Below are positions 8,623 to 17,907 of a stretch of 64,000 nt of DNA, in pieces; position 1 is the first letter of the stretch, and each line of letters begins with the position of its first letter. The position numbers and the translations under genes are program-made. Below the pieces are notes generated by a model. The model ran no database searches, had not been told where the DNA came from, and was given only the letters and a program-made list of their open reading frames with translations. The DNA is from Paraburkholderia phenoliruptrix (GTDB lineage Bacteria; Pseudomonadota; Gammaproteobacteria; Burkholderiales; Burkholderiaceae). The stretch covers positions 35,127-99,126 of the forward strand of contig NZ_JAEUAV010000028.1 of NCBI RefSeq assembly GCF_019511605.1, given 5' to 3'.

Positions 8623-8641
8623 GGCGCGTCAAACCCGAGCG

Positions 8642-10651
8642 TTAACCGGCGACGCTTCCCTGCCGCAGCGCGCGCAGTAAAAAGCGCGCGGGGTCGATGT
8701 CCTCGGCAAGGTCGCGTGTGAGCGGCCAGGGCTCCCCTTCGATTTGCGAGGCAATCAGTTCCGCGCCGAGCGCGGCCCACACCAGGCCGCGCGAACCATA
8801 GGCGAACGCGCCGTACAGCCCCTGCGCGCGCGGCAGATCGAGCGGCCAGGCGCCGCGCAAGCGCTCCGCGTCGCGCGTGGCGAGCGCTTCGTCGGCGAGG
8901 TTACCGACCATCGGCATGCGGTCGCTTGTCACACAGCGGAATGCAACGCGGCCTGCGAGCGCTGGCGCTTGTGCACGCGAGCCGGCGGGCGCGGCTTCTT
9001 CGGCGCGGCCGGCCACGCGCGAGAACGCGGGGAGCATGTGTGCGACGCGCTCCAGGTTTTCCAGATGACCGGCTGCGCGAAGCGACGTATCGACATCGTC
9101 GAGTTCATACGTGGCTCCCGTCAGTGTGACGCCGTCAGGCAGCGGTATCGCGTAGCCCTCGCCGATTACCGGCAATTCGAGCGACGGCGCCGCTCCCCGA
9201 CGCAGCAACGTGAGCTGGCCGCGGATGCTGCGAGTCGGCGCATGGCGCAAGCCGGCAATGCGCGCCGCATCGTGAGCGCTCGCGACAATCACCACAGGCG
9301 CACGCGCCAACAACTCGCCTGCCGTGTCGAGCACGCTCCACTGGTTGGCCGCACGCTCGAGGCGCGCGGCTTGCACGCCGAAGCGCCGCTCGAGCCGGTC
9401 ACCGGCCGCGGCGCATTGCGCAGCGCACAGCGATGCCGGATCGATCCAGCCGCCCTGCGGGAAGAACCATCCGCCGCGCGCGAGCGCCGTGCCGGCGAGT
9501 TGACCACCGGTGTCGGCGGAAAGCGGCGTGACGAACTCCGGCGGATAACCGAACGCCGCGATGGCCTCGTGCATCGCGCGCGCTTCGTCTTCGGTTTCGG
9601 CGATTTGCAGCAGACCAGGGCGCCCGCGCGTCGGCGCATGGCCGAGCCGTTCCAAGTCCGTCCAGCGCCGCAGCGCATACAGAAAACCGGCGCGGGTGAC
9701 GCGCGAGGCGACGCTGTCGTCGCGCGAAATCATTGGGTGGAAGACGCCCGCCGGATTGCCCGAGGCGTCCTCTGCGACGCAAGCGTGCCGTTCCAGCAAT
9801 GTCACGCGCCAACCGCGCGCCGCAAGGCGCTCGACCACCGCACAGCCGGCGAGGCCCGCGCCGATCACCACCGCGTGCCGTTCGTCGGGGGCAAACGGTC
9901 CGAGCGCGACGGGCGGCTCGTGCCGGCGTACGCGCCAGCGCGGCGCAAAGTGGCCGACCAGCATCGCGCGCTTCCAGCCGAAGCCGTCGACCTTGCGGTA
10001 TTCGAAGCCCGTTTGAGTCAGCGCGCGCTTGATGTCGCCCGCGCTGCTGTAAGTGGCGAAGGTCGCGCCCTCGCCTGCCAGCCGCGCGAGCGACTTGAAG
10101 ATCGCAGGCGTCCATAGTTCGGGGTTCCTGGCGGGCGCAAAGCCGTCCAGATAGAACGCGTCAGCGCGCAGCCGCAGATTCGGCAAGCTCTGCTGTGCGT
10201 CGTCGAAAACCAGTGTCAGGACCACGCGGCCATTGTCGAATTCCAGCCGATGCGTGCCGGGCACGAGCATCGGCCATTGGTTCGCCAGCGTGTCGGCAAG
10301 CGCCGCGATTGCTGCGTCCGCAACGATCGCGGCGTGCGCGCGGCGCAGATCGTCGCGTGTGAAAGGATGCTTTTCCGTCGAAACGAAGTGAAGCCGCTCG
10401 CAGCGAGAAGGGTCGGCACGCCACGCGGCCCACGTGACGAGAAAGTTGATACCCATGCCGAAGCCCGTCTCCAGCACGGTGAACACGCGCCGGCCGTGCC
10501 AGCGCTCGGGCAGCGCATTGCCGCGAAGGAACACATGGTTGGCCTGCTCGAGCGCGCCGACGGCGCTGTGATAAATGTCGTCGTAGAGCGGCGAAAACGG
10601 CGTGCCGTTGCTCCTGAACGAGAGCACGGCTGGAATGAGCGGATCGGTCAT
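8642..10651 (-). CDS. mnmC: Bifunctional tRNA mnm5s2U biosynthesis protein MnmC
   Basis: Two-domain enzyme completing 5-methylaminomethyl-2-thiouridine at the wobble position of some tRNAs. The C-terminal FAD oxidase removes the carboxymethyl group of cmnm5U, and the N-terminal SAM methyltransferase methylates the product. The methyltransferase motif LETGFGMGINFL lies near residue 60 and AFYLDGFAPARNPELW near 165. The FAD-binding Rossmann motif HAVVIGAGLAGCAVVERLA begins near 255. Length from the ATG at 10651 is 669 residues, matching E. coli MnmC; an upstream TTG at 10759 would add 36 residues without homology. mnmE of the same modification pathway lies at 52.8 kb. Confidence 0.93.
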   Translation of the reverse strand: MTDPLIPAVLSFRSNGTPFSPLYDDIYHSAVGALEQANHVFLRGNALPERWHGRRVFTVLETGFGMGINFLVTWAAWRADPSRCERLHFVSTEKHPFTRDDLRRAHAAIVADAAIAALADTLANQWPMLVPGTHRLEFDNGRVVLTLVFDDAQQSLPNLRLRADAFYLDGFAPARNPELWTPAIFKSLARLAGEGATFATYSSAGDIKRALTQTGFEYRKVDGFGWKRAMLVGHFAPRWRVRRHEPPVALGPFAPDERHAVVIGAGLAGCAVVERLAARGWRVTLLERHACVAEDASGNPAGVFHPMISRDDSVASRVTRAGFLYALRRWTDLERLGHAPTRGRPGLLQIAETEDEARAMHEAIAAFGYPPEFVTPLSADTGGQLAGTALARGGWFFPQGGWIDPASLCAAQCAAAGDRLERRFGVQAARLERAANQWSVLDTAGELLARAPVVIVASAHDAARIAGLRHAPTRSIRGQLTLLRRGAAPSLELPVIGEGYAIPLPDGVTLTGATYELDDVDTSLRAAGHLENLERVAHMLPAFSRVAGRAEEAAPAGSRAQAPALAGRVAFRCVTSDRMPMVGNLADEALATRDAERLRGAWPLDLPRAQGLYGAFAYGSRGLVWAALGAELIASQIEGEPWPLTRDLAEDIDPARFLLRALRQGSVAG

Positions 10652-11076
10652 GCGGGAGGCGAAGCGATGCCCTGAAGTGACCCGCGCGAGCGGGTGCAGC
10701 GTTACCGCCAGCGCGCGCGGCTCGCCGGGCGGCGAAACAGACGCGCCGAGCGTTGGCAAAAACCAACGTCAAAGCCCCGTCCACACTGGGTTTCGGGCTT
10801 CTCAGCAAGGGGCGGCCAGCAAAAAGTGCCGTTTCCTTGCTGTATCTGTTCCAAAACCGCGTAATTCTTCGAAACCCTTGTCCTGATTGGGTTTGCGCTG
10901 CGCTATCATAGCAAGCGCCGCGAAGGGAGCGGCAGCACGGCCGACGGACATTCGCTGTCCGGCGCTTTCGATCCGGAGGGGCTCCGGAGCCGCAGCTGCT
11001 CGACGGCGCGGCGCGCGCACGTATAATCGGCGCGTTCGCGCTGTTCGTGTCAACCTAAACTCAGAAAGGAACCTTA
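10652..11076. other. Intergenic region upstream of the HU gene
   Basis: A 425-bp divergent gap between mnmC and the HU gene. Besides the HU promoter at its right end I see no gene, repeat or RNA in it; a possible mnmC promoter could not be pinned down. Confidence 0.5.
10999..11027 (+). promoter_or_regulatory. Probable sigma-70 promoter of the HU gene
   Basis: A perfect -10 TATAAT (11022-11027) with CTCGAC (10999-11004) 17 bp upstream as a partial -35. It leaves a 5' leader of about 40 nt that ends in the ribosome-binding site AAAGGA. Confidence 0.6.
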
Positions 11077-11355
11077 ATGAACAAACAGGAACTGATCGAC
11101 GCCGTCGCTGGACAGACGGGCGCCAGCAAGGCTCAAACCGGTGAAACGCTGGACACGTTGCTTGAAGTGATCAAGAAGTCTGTGTCGAAGGGCGACGCGG
11201 TCCAGTTGATCGGCTTCGGCAGCTTTGGTTCGGGCAAGCGCGCAGCGCGTACGGGTCGCAACCCGAAGACGGGCGAGACCATCAAGATTCCGGCCGCGAA
11301 GACCGTCAAGTTCACGGCCGGCAAGGCGTTCAAAGACGCAGTCAACAAGCGCTAA
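11077..11355 (+). CDS. hupB: HU-family nucleoid DNA-binding protein
   Basis: Small histone-like protein of 92 residues, the standard HU length, that bends and compacts DNA as a dimer. It shows the typical helices (MNKQELIDAVAG, LDTLLEVIKKSVSKG), the GFGSF turn and the DNA-clasping arm with RTGRNPKTGETI around 59-70, then KFTAGKAFKDAVN at the end. AAAGGA precedes the ATG. It is monocistronic, with its own promoter and a strong terminator just downstream. HU assists DnaA-dependent unwinding in E. coli, which fits its position next to the candidate origin, but that link is inference. Confidence 0.95.
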   Translation: MNKQELIDAVAGQTGASKAQTGETLDTLLEVIKKSVSKGDAVQLIGFGSFGSGKRAARTGRNPKTGETIKIPAAKTVKFTAGKAFKDAVNKR

Positions 11356-11379
11356 GCAGATTACTGCCAGGCAGTTGAC

Positions 11380-11403
11380 ACCCGCCCACGGCGGGTTTTT
11401 TTT
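11380..11403 (+). terminator. Rho-independent terminator of the HU gene
   Basis: ACCCGCC, a short loop, GGCGGGT, then a T8 tract, starting 25 nt after the HU stop codon. Confidence 0.9.
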
Positions 11404-11495
11404 CGTCTTTTTGCGGGCAGATGGAGCGGGCGCGACGCGCAAGCGAGCCGCGCGCGGGGCCGCGGCTCGTGTCGGGAAGGCGGCCGGCAGCGCCG

Positions 11496-12839
11496 CTAGT
11501 CGTGACGATGCACGATCTGGCCGTGACCGTGACCGTTTTCGCCGTGATCGTGGTCGTGGTCGTGCCCATGACCGTGATGGTCGTGATCGTCCTCGTCGAA
11601 ATCCCATGCCGGGAACGGGTCCTTGAACTGTTGCCAGCCTTGTGGTCCCAGCGCGAATTCGTCGTCGGTGAGCAGGCATGCGTCGAACTTCGCGGACCAC
11701 CGCGCCGGGTCGATGTTCACGCCGATCAGCACCAGCTCCTGGCGACGGTCGCCGATGCTCATGTCGTCCGGCGCCCCGTACCAGTCGGCAGCGATTTCGG
11801 CGGCCAGTTCGGCATCCTGATCGGCGTCGGGCCACTCGCTGCGATCCTGTGCGGCCCACCACATACCCGCCGGACCATGCCGGCATGCGCCGCCCGCCTG
11901 TGACAGCGAACCGGCAATGTCATTGCGCGTCGCGAGCCAGAAAAATCCCTTGCTGCGCAGCACGCCCTTCCACTCCTCGTGCAGCAGCGCCCACAGGCGC
12001 TCCGGATGAAACGGCCGGCGCGCGCGATAAACGAAGTTGCCGATCCCGAACTCGTCCGCTTCGCCATGATGGCTATGGCCGTGTTCATCGCCATGCTCGT
12101 GCTGATGGAGCGACGCCAGCCAGCCCGGCGCGCCCGACGCCTCGTCGAAATCGAAGCGGCCTGTATTCACCACCTGCTCGAGCGGCACCGCGCCGAAGCG
12201 GCTCACCACCTGCACGGCCCGCGGGTTGATCCGCGCGAGAATGCGTTGCAGACGCGTCAACTCGTCAGCGCTGACGAGGTCGGCCTTGTTCACCACCAGC
12301 ACGTCGCAGAACTCAATCTGCTCGATCAGCAGTTCGACCAGCGTGCGGTCGTCTTCTTCCGTGGCGGCAATGCCGCGTTCGGCAAGCGCGTCCGCCGAGC
12401 CGTAGTCGCGCAGAAAGTTGAACGCGTCGACCACGGTGACCATCGTATCGAGCCGCGCCACGTCGCTGAGCGCGGCGCCGTCGTCGTCCACAAAAGCAAA
12501 GGTCTCGGCAATCGGCATGGGCTCGGCCACGCCGGTCGACTCGATCAGGATGGCGTCGAAGCGCTTTTCGGCGGCAAGGCGTTTGATCTCGACCAGCAGA
12601 TCGTCGCGCAGTGTGCAGCAGATACAGCCGTTCGACAGTTCGACAAGCTGTTCTTCGAGATGCGACAGCGCGGCGGCCTCGCGCACGAGCGAGGCGTCGA
12701 TATTGACGGCGGCCAGATCGTTGACGATCACGGCCACCCGCAGGCCGGCGCGATTGGCGAGGATGTGATTCAGGAGCGTGGTCTTGCCGGCGCCCAGAAA
12801 ACCGGAGAGCACGGTGACGGGCAGTGGCGGCTGGTTCAT
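11496..12839 (-). CDS. COG0523 (CobW/ZigA-like) metallochaperone GTPase
   Basis: P-loop GTPase of 447 residues from the COG0523 group that delivers metal, usually zinc, to client proteins. Walker A is GFLGAGKTT (13-21). The metal motif CxCC is at C72-I-C74-C75. ESTGVAEP is the switch II region and VNKAD gives guanine specificity. A His/Asp cluster (HQHEHGDEHGHSHHGE) lies mid-protein and the last 30 residues are almost only His, Asp and Gly, forming a metal reservoir. The ATG at 12839 is chosen because the P-loop then starts at the usual distance; the reading from 12950 adds nothing conserved. Members like this are often Zur-regulated, but I saw no clear Zur box. Confidence 0.92.
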   Translation of the reverse strand: MNQPPLPVTVLSGFLGAGKTTLLNHILANRAGLRVAVIVNDLAAVNIDASLVREAAALSHLEEQLVELSNGCICCTLRDDLLVEIKRLAAEKRFDAILIESTGVAEPMPIAETFAFVDDDGAALSDVARLDTMVTVVDAFNFLRDYGSADALAERGIAATEEDDRTLVELLIEQIEFCDVLVVNKADLVSADELTRLQRILARINPRAVQVVSRFGAVPLEQVVNTGRFDFDEASGAPGWLASLHQHEHGDEHGHSHHGEADEFGIGNFVYRARRPFHPERLWALLHEEWKGVLRSKGFFWLATRNDIAGSLSQAGGACRHGPAGMWWAAQDRSEWPDADQDAELAAEIAADWYGAPDDMSIGDRRQELVLIGVNIDPARWSAKFDACLLTDDEFALGPQGWQQFKDPFPAWDFDEDDHDHHGHGHDHDHDHGENGHGHGQIVHRHD

Positions 12840-13012
12840 CGCAGTACAGGAAATCGGGAGGATTGGAAGGCGTGGCGCGCCGAACGCCGCCGCGTGACTC
12901 CGAAACGTCCGAAACGGCGGTCGAGCGCCGGCGGCGGCACGAAGCCGCATTGTGCATCAAATCTGCAGGGACAAGCGGGAGAGGCCGGAAACCGGCCGCT
13001 CGGACCGGCGAT

Positions 13013-13459
13013 TCAGCGTGCTGCCGGCATCAGGTTCCACTTGCGCAGGATCGCCGCGATCTGCTGAGCGTACTTGTCGCGCAACGCGGGCGTTTCCGAG
13101 TGATACGCGCCGACGGCTTGCCACGTATTGCCGTATTTGTTCATCTGCCGGCGCAAATGCCAGGCCGCGATGTACACGTTCTTGCACGGCTCCATCAGCG
13201 TGCCCTGCGAGATGCCGTATTGAGCCAGCGTGGGCAGATGAATGGAGTTGATCTGCATGACGCCGTAGTCCGTCGAGCCGTTGGCGTTCTTGTGCTGCGC
13301 GTCCGGACGGTTGTGCGATTCCTGCCACGCGATCGCACGCAGGATCAGCGGGTTGACCTTCTGGTATTTCGCGGCTTCGTCGAAGCAATCGGCGCGTGCG
13401 GTCCCGGCCGCGGCCAATACGGTAAATCCTGCAAGAAGCGTGACGAAGGTTCGTTTCAT
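13013..13459 (-). CDS. Small lytic transglycosylase (IagB/VirB1-like SLT domain)
   Basis: Periplasmic muramidase-type lytic transglycosylase, 148 residues, that cleaves peptidoglycan locally. It has a Sec signal peptide (MKRTFVTLLAGFTVLAAAG, cleavage after TARA near 23), then the SLT fold: catalytic Glu47 in AWQESHN, YGVMQINSIHL, and NVYIAAWHLRR. This compact form is typical of enzymes serving trans-envelope machines. It lies upstream of and divergent from gspD, so a role in letting the type II secretin or pseudopilus pass the wall is plausible but unproven. The start is set at the ATG that begins the signal peptide, not the upstream GTG-type start at 13519. Confidence 0.9.
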   Translation of the reverse strand: MKRTFVTLLAGFTVLAAAGTARADCFDEAAKYQKVNPLILRAIAWQESHNRPDAQHKNANGSTDYGVMQINSIHLPTLAQYGISQGTLMEPCKNVYIAAWHLRRQMNKYGNTWQAVGAYHSETPALRDKYAQQIAAILRKWNLMPAAR

Positions 13460-13977
13460 CGGTAAGGACGACGAGGCAAAACGCAAGGGTAAGGAATCGT
13501 AACGTTGTGCATCGGACAATGTTCAGACGAGGTGAGCCGGCGGGTTTAATCTGGATGCGGCATTGGCCGGCAGTACGGGAAAACCCGCCTTCGCGGCGGT
13601 GAACCGCTGGCTTGAACGGCTCGTATGATACCGGCAGGCCGGGGTCCGTCAAGTTGGCTAACCGACATAAGGCCGCGAAAACACGGCGTTTTCTGGGGGC
13701 TTTCGGAATGCGGCGGTTCACCTTTCAAGGGCCTCGCAGCAGGCGCGGACCTTAGGGGAAACTCTCCGGAGCTTTCCATTTGTGACAAATCCGACATGAA
13801 AAACTGTTACTGTTCTTTCTTTTCGGACATCGGATGGCCAGCATTTTAGGGCGGGTTTCGCCCACCTGGCCCGCCGGCAGACCGACCGACCGGCGGTTTG
13901 CTCCCCTGTCCGTGCTGCATGACCGTCGGCAGCTTCCGCTGCCGGCACCGACATTACATTCCATGAGAAGAAATCGT
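13460..13977. other. Divergent intergenic region between lytic transglycosylase and gspD
   Basis: A 518-bp gap without a credible gene. It must hold the promoters for the two divergent units. A near-palindrome around TTTGTGACAAA (about 13789) and small GC-rich hairpins near 13580-13610 are present, but none can be assigned. Upstream extensions of gspD into it lack homology. Confidence 0.45.
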
Positions 13978-16326
13978 ATGGCTTTGCGTCGCGTCGCAAC
14001 GGCGTTGCTGCTGGCTGGACTGGTCACTGCGCAGACCGCACACTCGCAGGTGACCCTCAACTTCGTCAATGCCGATATCGACCAGGTCGCCAAGGCGATC
14101 GGCGCGGCGACCGGCAAGACAATCATTGTCGACCCGCGGGTCAAAGGTCAGTTGAATCTCGTGTCGGAAAACGCAGTGCCGGAGGACCAGGCGCTGAAGA
14201 CGTTGCAATCGGCGTTGCGCATGCAAGGCTTCGCGCTCGTTCAGGACCACGGCGTCCTGAAGGTCGTGCCCGAAGCCGACGCCAAACTGCAAGGCGTGCC
14301 CACCTACGTCGGCAATTCGCCCACCGCGCGCGGCGACCAGGTTGTCACGCAGGTATTCACGCTGAAAAACGAATCGGCAAACAACCTGTTGCCGGTGCTG
14401 CGCCCGCTGATCTCGCCGAACAACACCGTAGCCGCCTACCCGGCCAACAACACTATCGTCGTCACCGACTACGCGGACAACGTGCGGCGCATCGCGCAGA
14501 TCATCGCGGGTGTCGATACGGCGGCGGGTCAGTCCGTGTCTGTCGTACAACTGAAGAACGCCAACGCGCTCGACATCGCCGCGCAGTTGAACAAGATGCT
14601 CGACCCCGGCGCGATCGGCAGTACCGACGCCACGCTCAAGGTCTCGATCACCGCTGACCCGCGCACCAATTCGCTGCTCATTCGCGCGTCGAACGGGGCA
14701 CGGCTTGCTGCCGCGAGGACCCTTGCCCGCGAGCTCGACACGCCGACCACCATGCCGGGCAACATGCACGTCGTGCCGCTGCGTAATGCCGAAGCGACCA
14801 AGCTCGCCAAGACCTTGCGCGGCATGCTCGGCAAAGGCGGCGAAAGCGGCTCGGCCACCGGCGGCAACGACGCGAATTCGTTCAACCAGAATACCGGCGG
14901 CGGAATCGGCGGCAACAATTCGACTGGCACGGCCGGCACGCCGCCGCTGCCGTCCGGCGGGCTGAACTCGAGCTCCATGTCTTCGCCGATGGGCGGCGGC
15001 GCGGGCGGCTATGGCGCGAACAGTAACGCTCAATCGGGCGGGCTTCTTGGCGGCGACAAGGACAAGAACGAAGACAATCAGCCAGGCGGCATGATTCAGG
15101 CGGACGCCGCGACCAATTCGCTGATCATCACCGCGTCCGAGCCGGTGTACCGCAATCTGCGCGCGGTGATCGACCAGCTCGATGCGCGCCGCGCGCAGGT
15201 CTATATCGAGGCGCTGATCGTCGAGCTCAATTCGAACACGAGCGGCAACCTCGGCATTCAGTGGCAGGTCGCGAACAATTCGATATTTGCCGGCACCAAT
15301 CTGGCAACCGGGCAGAGCAACAGCATCATCAACCTGACGACCGGGGCCGTGGCGGCCGGAGCCACCGGCGGTCTGGCTTCGGCAATCGCCACGCAAGGCG
15401 TGCAGCAGGGGCTGAACATCGGCTGGATTCACAACATCTTCGGCGTGCAAGGACTGGGCGCGTTGCTCCAGGCGCTCTCGCAAACCGCCGACGCCAACGT
15501 GCTGTCCACGCCTAACCTCATTACGCTCGACAACGAAGAAGCGAAGATCGTCGTCGGTACGAACATACCTATTCAGACCGGCTCGTATTCGAACCTGACG
15601 AGCGGCACCGCAAGCTCGGCGTTCAACACCTACGACCGCGTCGACGTGGGCCTGACGCTGCATGTCAAGCCGCAGATCACGGACGGCGGCATCCTCAAGC
15701 TGCAGCTTTACACCGAAGACTCCGCGATCGTGAACGGCACGACCAACGCGACGACGAACCCCGCCGGCCCGCAGTTCACCAAACGCTCGATCCAGTCTAC
15801 GGTGCTTGCCGACAACGGCGAGATCATCGTGCTCGGCGGGCTGATGCAGGACAATTACCAGGTCAGCAACAGCAAGGTGCCGCTGCTGGGCGACATTCCA
15901 TGGATCGGCCAGCTGTTCCGCTCCGAGCAGAAAAACCGCAACAAGACGAATCTGATGGTGTTCCTGCGTCCGGTCATCATCAACGATCGCGATACGGCGC
16001 AGGCTGTCACGTCGAACCGCTACGACTATATTCAAGGTGTGCAGGGTTCGTACCGTCAGGACAACAACCTGATGAAGGACAACGACGATCCGGTGGTGCC
16101 GCCGAAACCGACGGGTCCGAGCCAGGGCGGCTCGACGCTGAATCTGTTCGATCTCGACCAGATGCGCCGTCAGCAGATGCAGCCGCGGGGCGCCACGCCG
16201 CAGGCGAACCCGGCGCCCACCACCGCGCCGTCCACCGTGCCCGCGGCGCCTGGCGTCAACGGCGCCGTGCAAAGCAATCCGGTGCCGGTCGCGCCGTCCA
16301 CCGCATCACCAGGAGTCAAGCCGTGA
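13978..16326 (+). CDS. gspD: Type II secretion outer-membrane secretin GspD
   Basis: Secretin of the type II secretion system, 782 residues, forming the multimeric outer-membrane channel. It has a signal peptide (MALRRVATALLLAGLVTAQTAHSQ), N0 (VTLNFVNADIDQVAKAIG) and N1-N3 ring domains, with a long Gly/Ser/Asn-rich insert in the N3 region (about 295-360), then the secretin core (VYIEALIVELN, VLSTPNLITLDNEEAKIVVG, VPLLGDIPWIGQLFR). The C-terminus is Pro/Ala-rich. I chose ATG 13978, with GAGAAG upstream; an ATG at 13963 would add five residues. The stop overlaps the GTG start of gspE, so the genes are translationally coupled. Confidence 0.95.
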   Translation: MALRRVATALLLAGLVTAQTAHSQVTLNFVNADIDQVAKAIGAATGKTIIVDPRVKGQLNLVSENAVPEDQALKTLQSALRMQGFALVQDHGVLKVVPEADAKLQGVPTYVGNSPTARGDQVVTQVFTLKNESANNLLPVLRPLISPNNTVAAYPANNTIVVTDYADNVRRIAQIIAGVDTAAGQSVSVVQLKNANALDIAAQLNKMLDPGAIGSTDATLKVSITADPRTNSLLIRASNGARLAAARTLARELDTPTTMPGNMHVVPLRNAEATKLAKTLRGMLGKGGESGSATGGNDANSFNQNTGGGIGGNNSTGTAGTPPLPSGGLNSSSMSSPMGGGAGGYGANSNAQSGGLLGGDKDKNEDNQPGGMIQADAATNSLIITASEPVYRNLRAVIDQLDARRAQVYIEALIVELNSNTSGNLGIQWQVANNSIFAGTNLATGQSNSIINLTTGAVAAGATGGLASAIATQGVQQGLNIGWIHNIFGVQGLGALLQALSQTADANVLSTPNLITLDNEEAKIVVGTNIPIQTGSYSNLTSGTASSAFNTYDRVDVGLTLHVKPQITDGGILKLQLYTEDSAIVNGTTNATTNPAGPQFTKRSIQSTVLADNGEIIVLGGLMQDNYQVSNSKVPLLGDIPWIGQLFRSEQKNRNKTNLMVFLRPVIINDRDTAQAVTSNRYDYIQGVQGSYRQDNNLMKDNDDPVVPPKPTGPSQGGSTLNLFDLDQMRRQQMQPRGATPQANPAPTTAPSTVPAAPGVNGAVQSNPVPVAPSTASPGVKP

Positions 16327-17903
16327 ATACGCCGTCCATGCCGCCGTCAGCAGCAACGTCGCCGGCATCGTCGCGGGCCGCCAGAGCGCCGTCCGACGGC
16401 GCGCCCACTGTCGGCTCCGCCTCTGCCGGCGTAGCGGAGCACGCGGAACGCGCGGCGCCGTCGGCAATTGCCGCGCGGCTCGTGCCGTACGGCTTCGCGC
16501 GCAGCGGCCAGATACTCGTCGCGCACCAGCACGCCGACAGCCTGGAAGTGTGGATCAGCGAGCGCACGAGCGAAGCGGCGCTCGCCGAAGTCGCGCGCAA
16601 TTTCGGCGCGGTTTCAGTGGTGCGTCTGCCCGCCGACGAGCTCGCGCAGGCGATCAACCAGGCGTATGCGCGCCAGGACGGCAGCGCTGCGCAGGTGGTT
16701 GGCGAAGTAGAAGGCGAAGTCGACCTGTCGCGCCTGATGCAGGACATTCCCGAGGTGGAAGACCTGCTGGAATCGGAAGACGACGCGCCGATCATCCGCA
16801 TGATCAATGCGCTTCTCACGCAGGCCGCGCGCGAACAGGCGTCGGACATTCACATCGAGCCGTTCGAGAATGCGTCGGTGGTGCGCTTTCGCGTGGACGG
16901 CACGCTGCGCGACGTGGTCCGCCCGAAGAAAGCGCTGCACGGCGCGCTGATTTCGCGGATCAAGATCATGGCGCAACTCGACATTGCCGAAAAACGTCTG
17001 CCGCAGGACGGCCGCATCACGCTGCGGGTGGGCGGTCGTCCGGTCGACGTGCGGGTTTCCACGCTGCCCACCGGCCACGGCGAGCGCGCGGTGCTGCGTC
17101 TGCTCGAAAAAGACGCTGCCCGCTTGAACCTCGAGGCGCTCGGCATGGGCGCGGACACGCTCGGCAAGTTCGACAAGCTGATCGGCAGGCCGCACGGCAT
17201 CGTGCTCGTGACCGGCCCGACCGGCTCGGGCAAGACGACCACGCTGTATGCGTCGATGTCGCGTCTGGAAACCGCGACCACCAACATCATGACGGTCGAA
17301 GACCCGATCGAATACGACCTGTCGGGCATCGGCCAGACGCAGGTGAACGAGCGGATCGGCATGACCTTCGCGCGGGCGCTGCGCTCCATTCTGCGGCAGG
17401 ACCCCGACGTGATCATGATCGGTGAAATCCGCGACCTGGAGACCGCACAGATTGCCGTGCAGGCTTCGCTCACCGGCCACCTCGTGCTGGCCACGCTGCA
17501 TACCAACGACGCCGCCTCGGCCGTCACGCGTCTGACCGACATGGGCGTGGAGCCGTATCTGCTGGCTTCGTCGCTGCTCGGCGTGCTGGCGCAGCGGCTC
17601 GTGCGGCGCCTGTGCCCGGTGTGCCGCGAACAGCGCGTCGACGAAGACGGCAGCGTGCACTGGCATCCGGTCGGCTGCGACAAGTGCGGCCAGTCGGGCT
17701 ACGCGGGTCGGCGCGGCGTATACGAACTGCTGCTGATCGACGACGAGATCCGCACGCTGATTCATCGCAATGCGTCGGACGCCGACATTCTTGCGGCGGG
17801 CCGCGCGCAGGGCATGCTCACGCTGCGCGAAGACGCGCAGCGCTGGCTCGAGTCCGGCCTCACGTCGCTCGAAGAAGTGATTCGCGTGACGGGCGGAGCA
17901 TAA
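16323..17903 (+). CDS. gspE: Type II secretion ATPase GspE
   Basis: Cytoplasmic hexameric ATPase that powers pseudopilus assembly. The start is GTG in a GTGA overlap with the gspD stop, giving 526 residues. The N-terminal 50 residues are Ala/Pro/Ser-rich, followed by the N1E-like domain. The motor domain has Walker A GPTGSGKTTT near residue 298, the Asp box MTVEDPIEY, Walker B region DVIMIGEIRD, and the His box LVLATLHTNDAASA. A tetracysteine zinc site (LCPVC then CDKC, about 431-460) marks it as a GspE/PilB-type assembly ATPase. It is followed by gspF after 4 nt. Confidence 0.96.
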   Translation: MNTPSMPPSAATSPASSRAARAPSDGAPTVGSASAGVAEHAERAAPSAIAARLVPYGFARSGQILVAHQHADSLEVWISERTSEAALAEVARNFGAVSVVRLPADELAQAINQAYARQDGSAAQVVGEVEGEVDLSRLMQDIPEVEDLLESEDDAPIIRMINALLTQAAREQASDIHIEPFENASVVRFRVDGTLRDVVRPKKALHGALISRIKIMAQLDIAEKRLPQDGRITLRVGGRPVDVRVSTLPTGHGERAVLRLLEKDAARLNLEALGMGADTLGKFDKLIGRPHGIVLVTGPTGSGKTTTLYASMSRLETATTNIMTVEDPIEYDLSGIGQTQVNERIGMTFARALRSILRQDPDVIMIGEIRDLETAQIAVQASLTGHLVLATLHTNDAASAVTRLTDMGVEPYLLASSLLGVLAQRLVRRLCPVCREQRVDEDGSVHWHPVGCDKCGQSGYAGRRGVYELLLIDDEIRTLIHRNASDADILAAGRAQGMLTLREDAQRWLESGLTSLEEVIRVTGGA

Positions 17904-17907
17904 GCGC

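Larger units (their letters stand above)
7758..8641. other. Large non-coding region with DnaA boxes (best oriC candidate)
   Basis: An 884-bp gap with no credible gene, unusually long for this window. Its right half (8355-8622) holds perfect DnaA boxes at 8415-8423 (minus) and 8595-8603 (plus), a one-mismatch box at 8610-8618, four GTTTAC motifs (8359, 8367, 8429, 8546) plus an inverted one (8582), and the inverted origin-like module. The left half (7758-8300) shows nothing recognisable beyond the antiporter promoter region. Confidence 0.65.

Noticed and set aside
13834..13977. N-terminal extension of GspD
   Set aside because: The extension would place the signal peptide internally and has no ribosome-binding site.
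13954..16272. 772-codon open frame antisense to gspD
   Set aside because: A shadow of a certain gene; no domain, and composition typical of reverse-frame GC-rich DNA.
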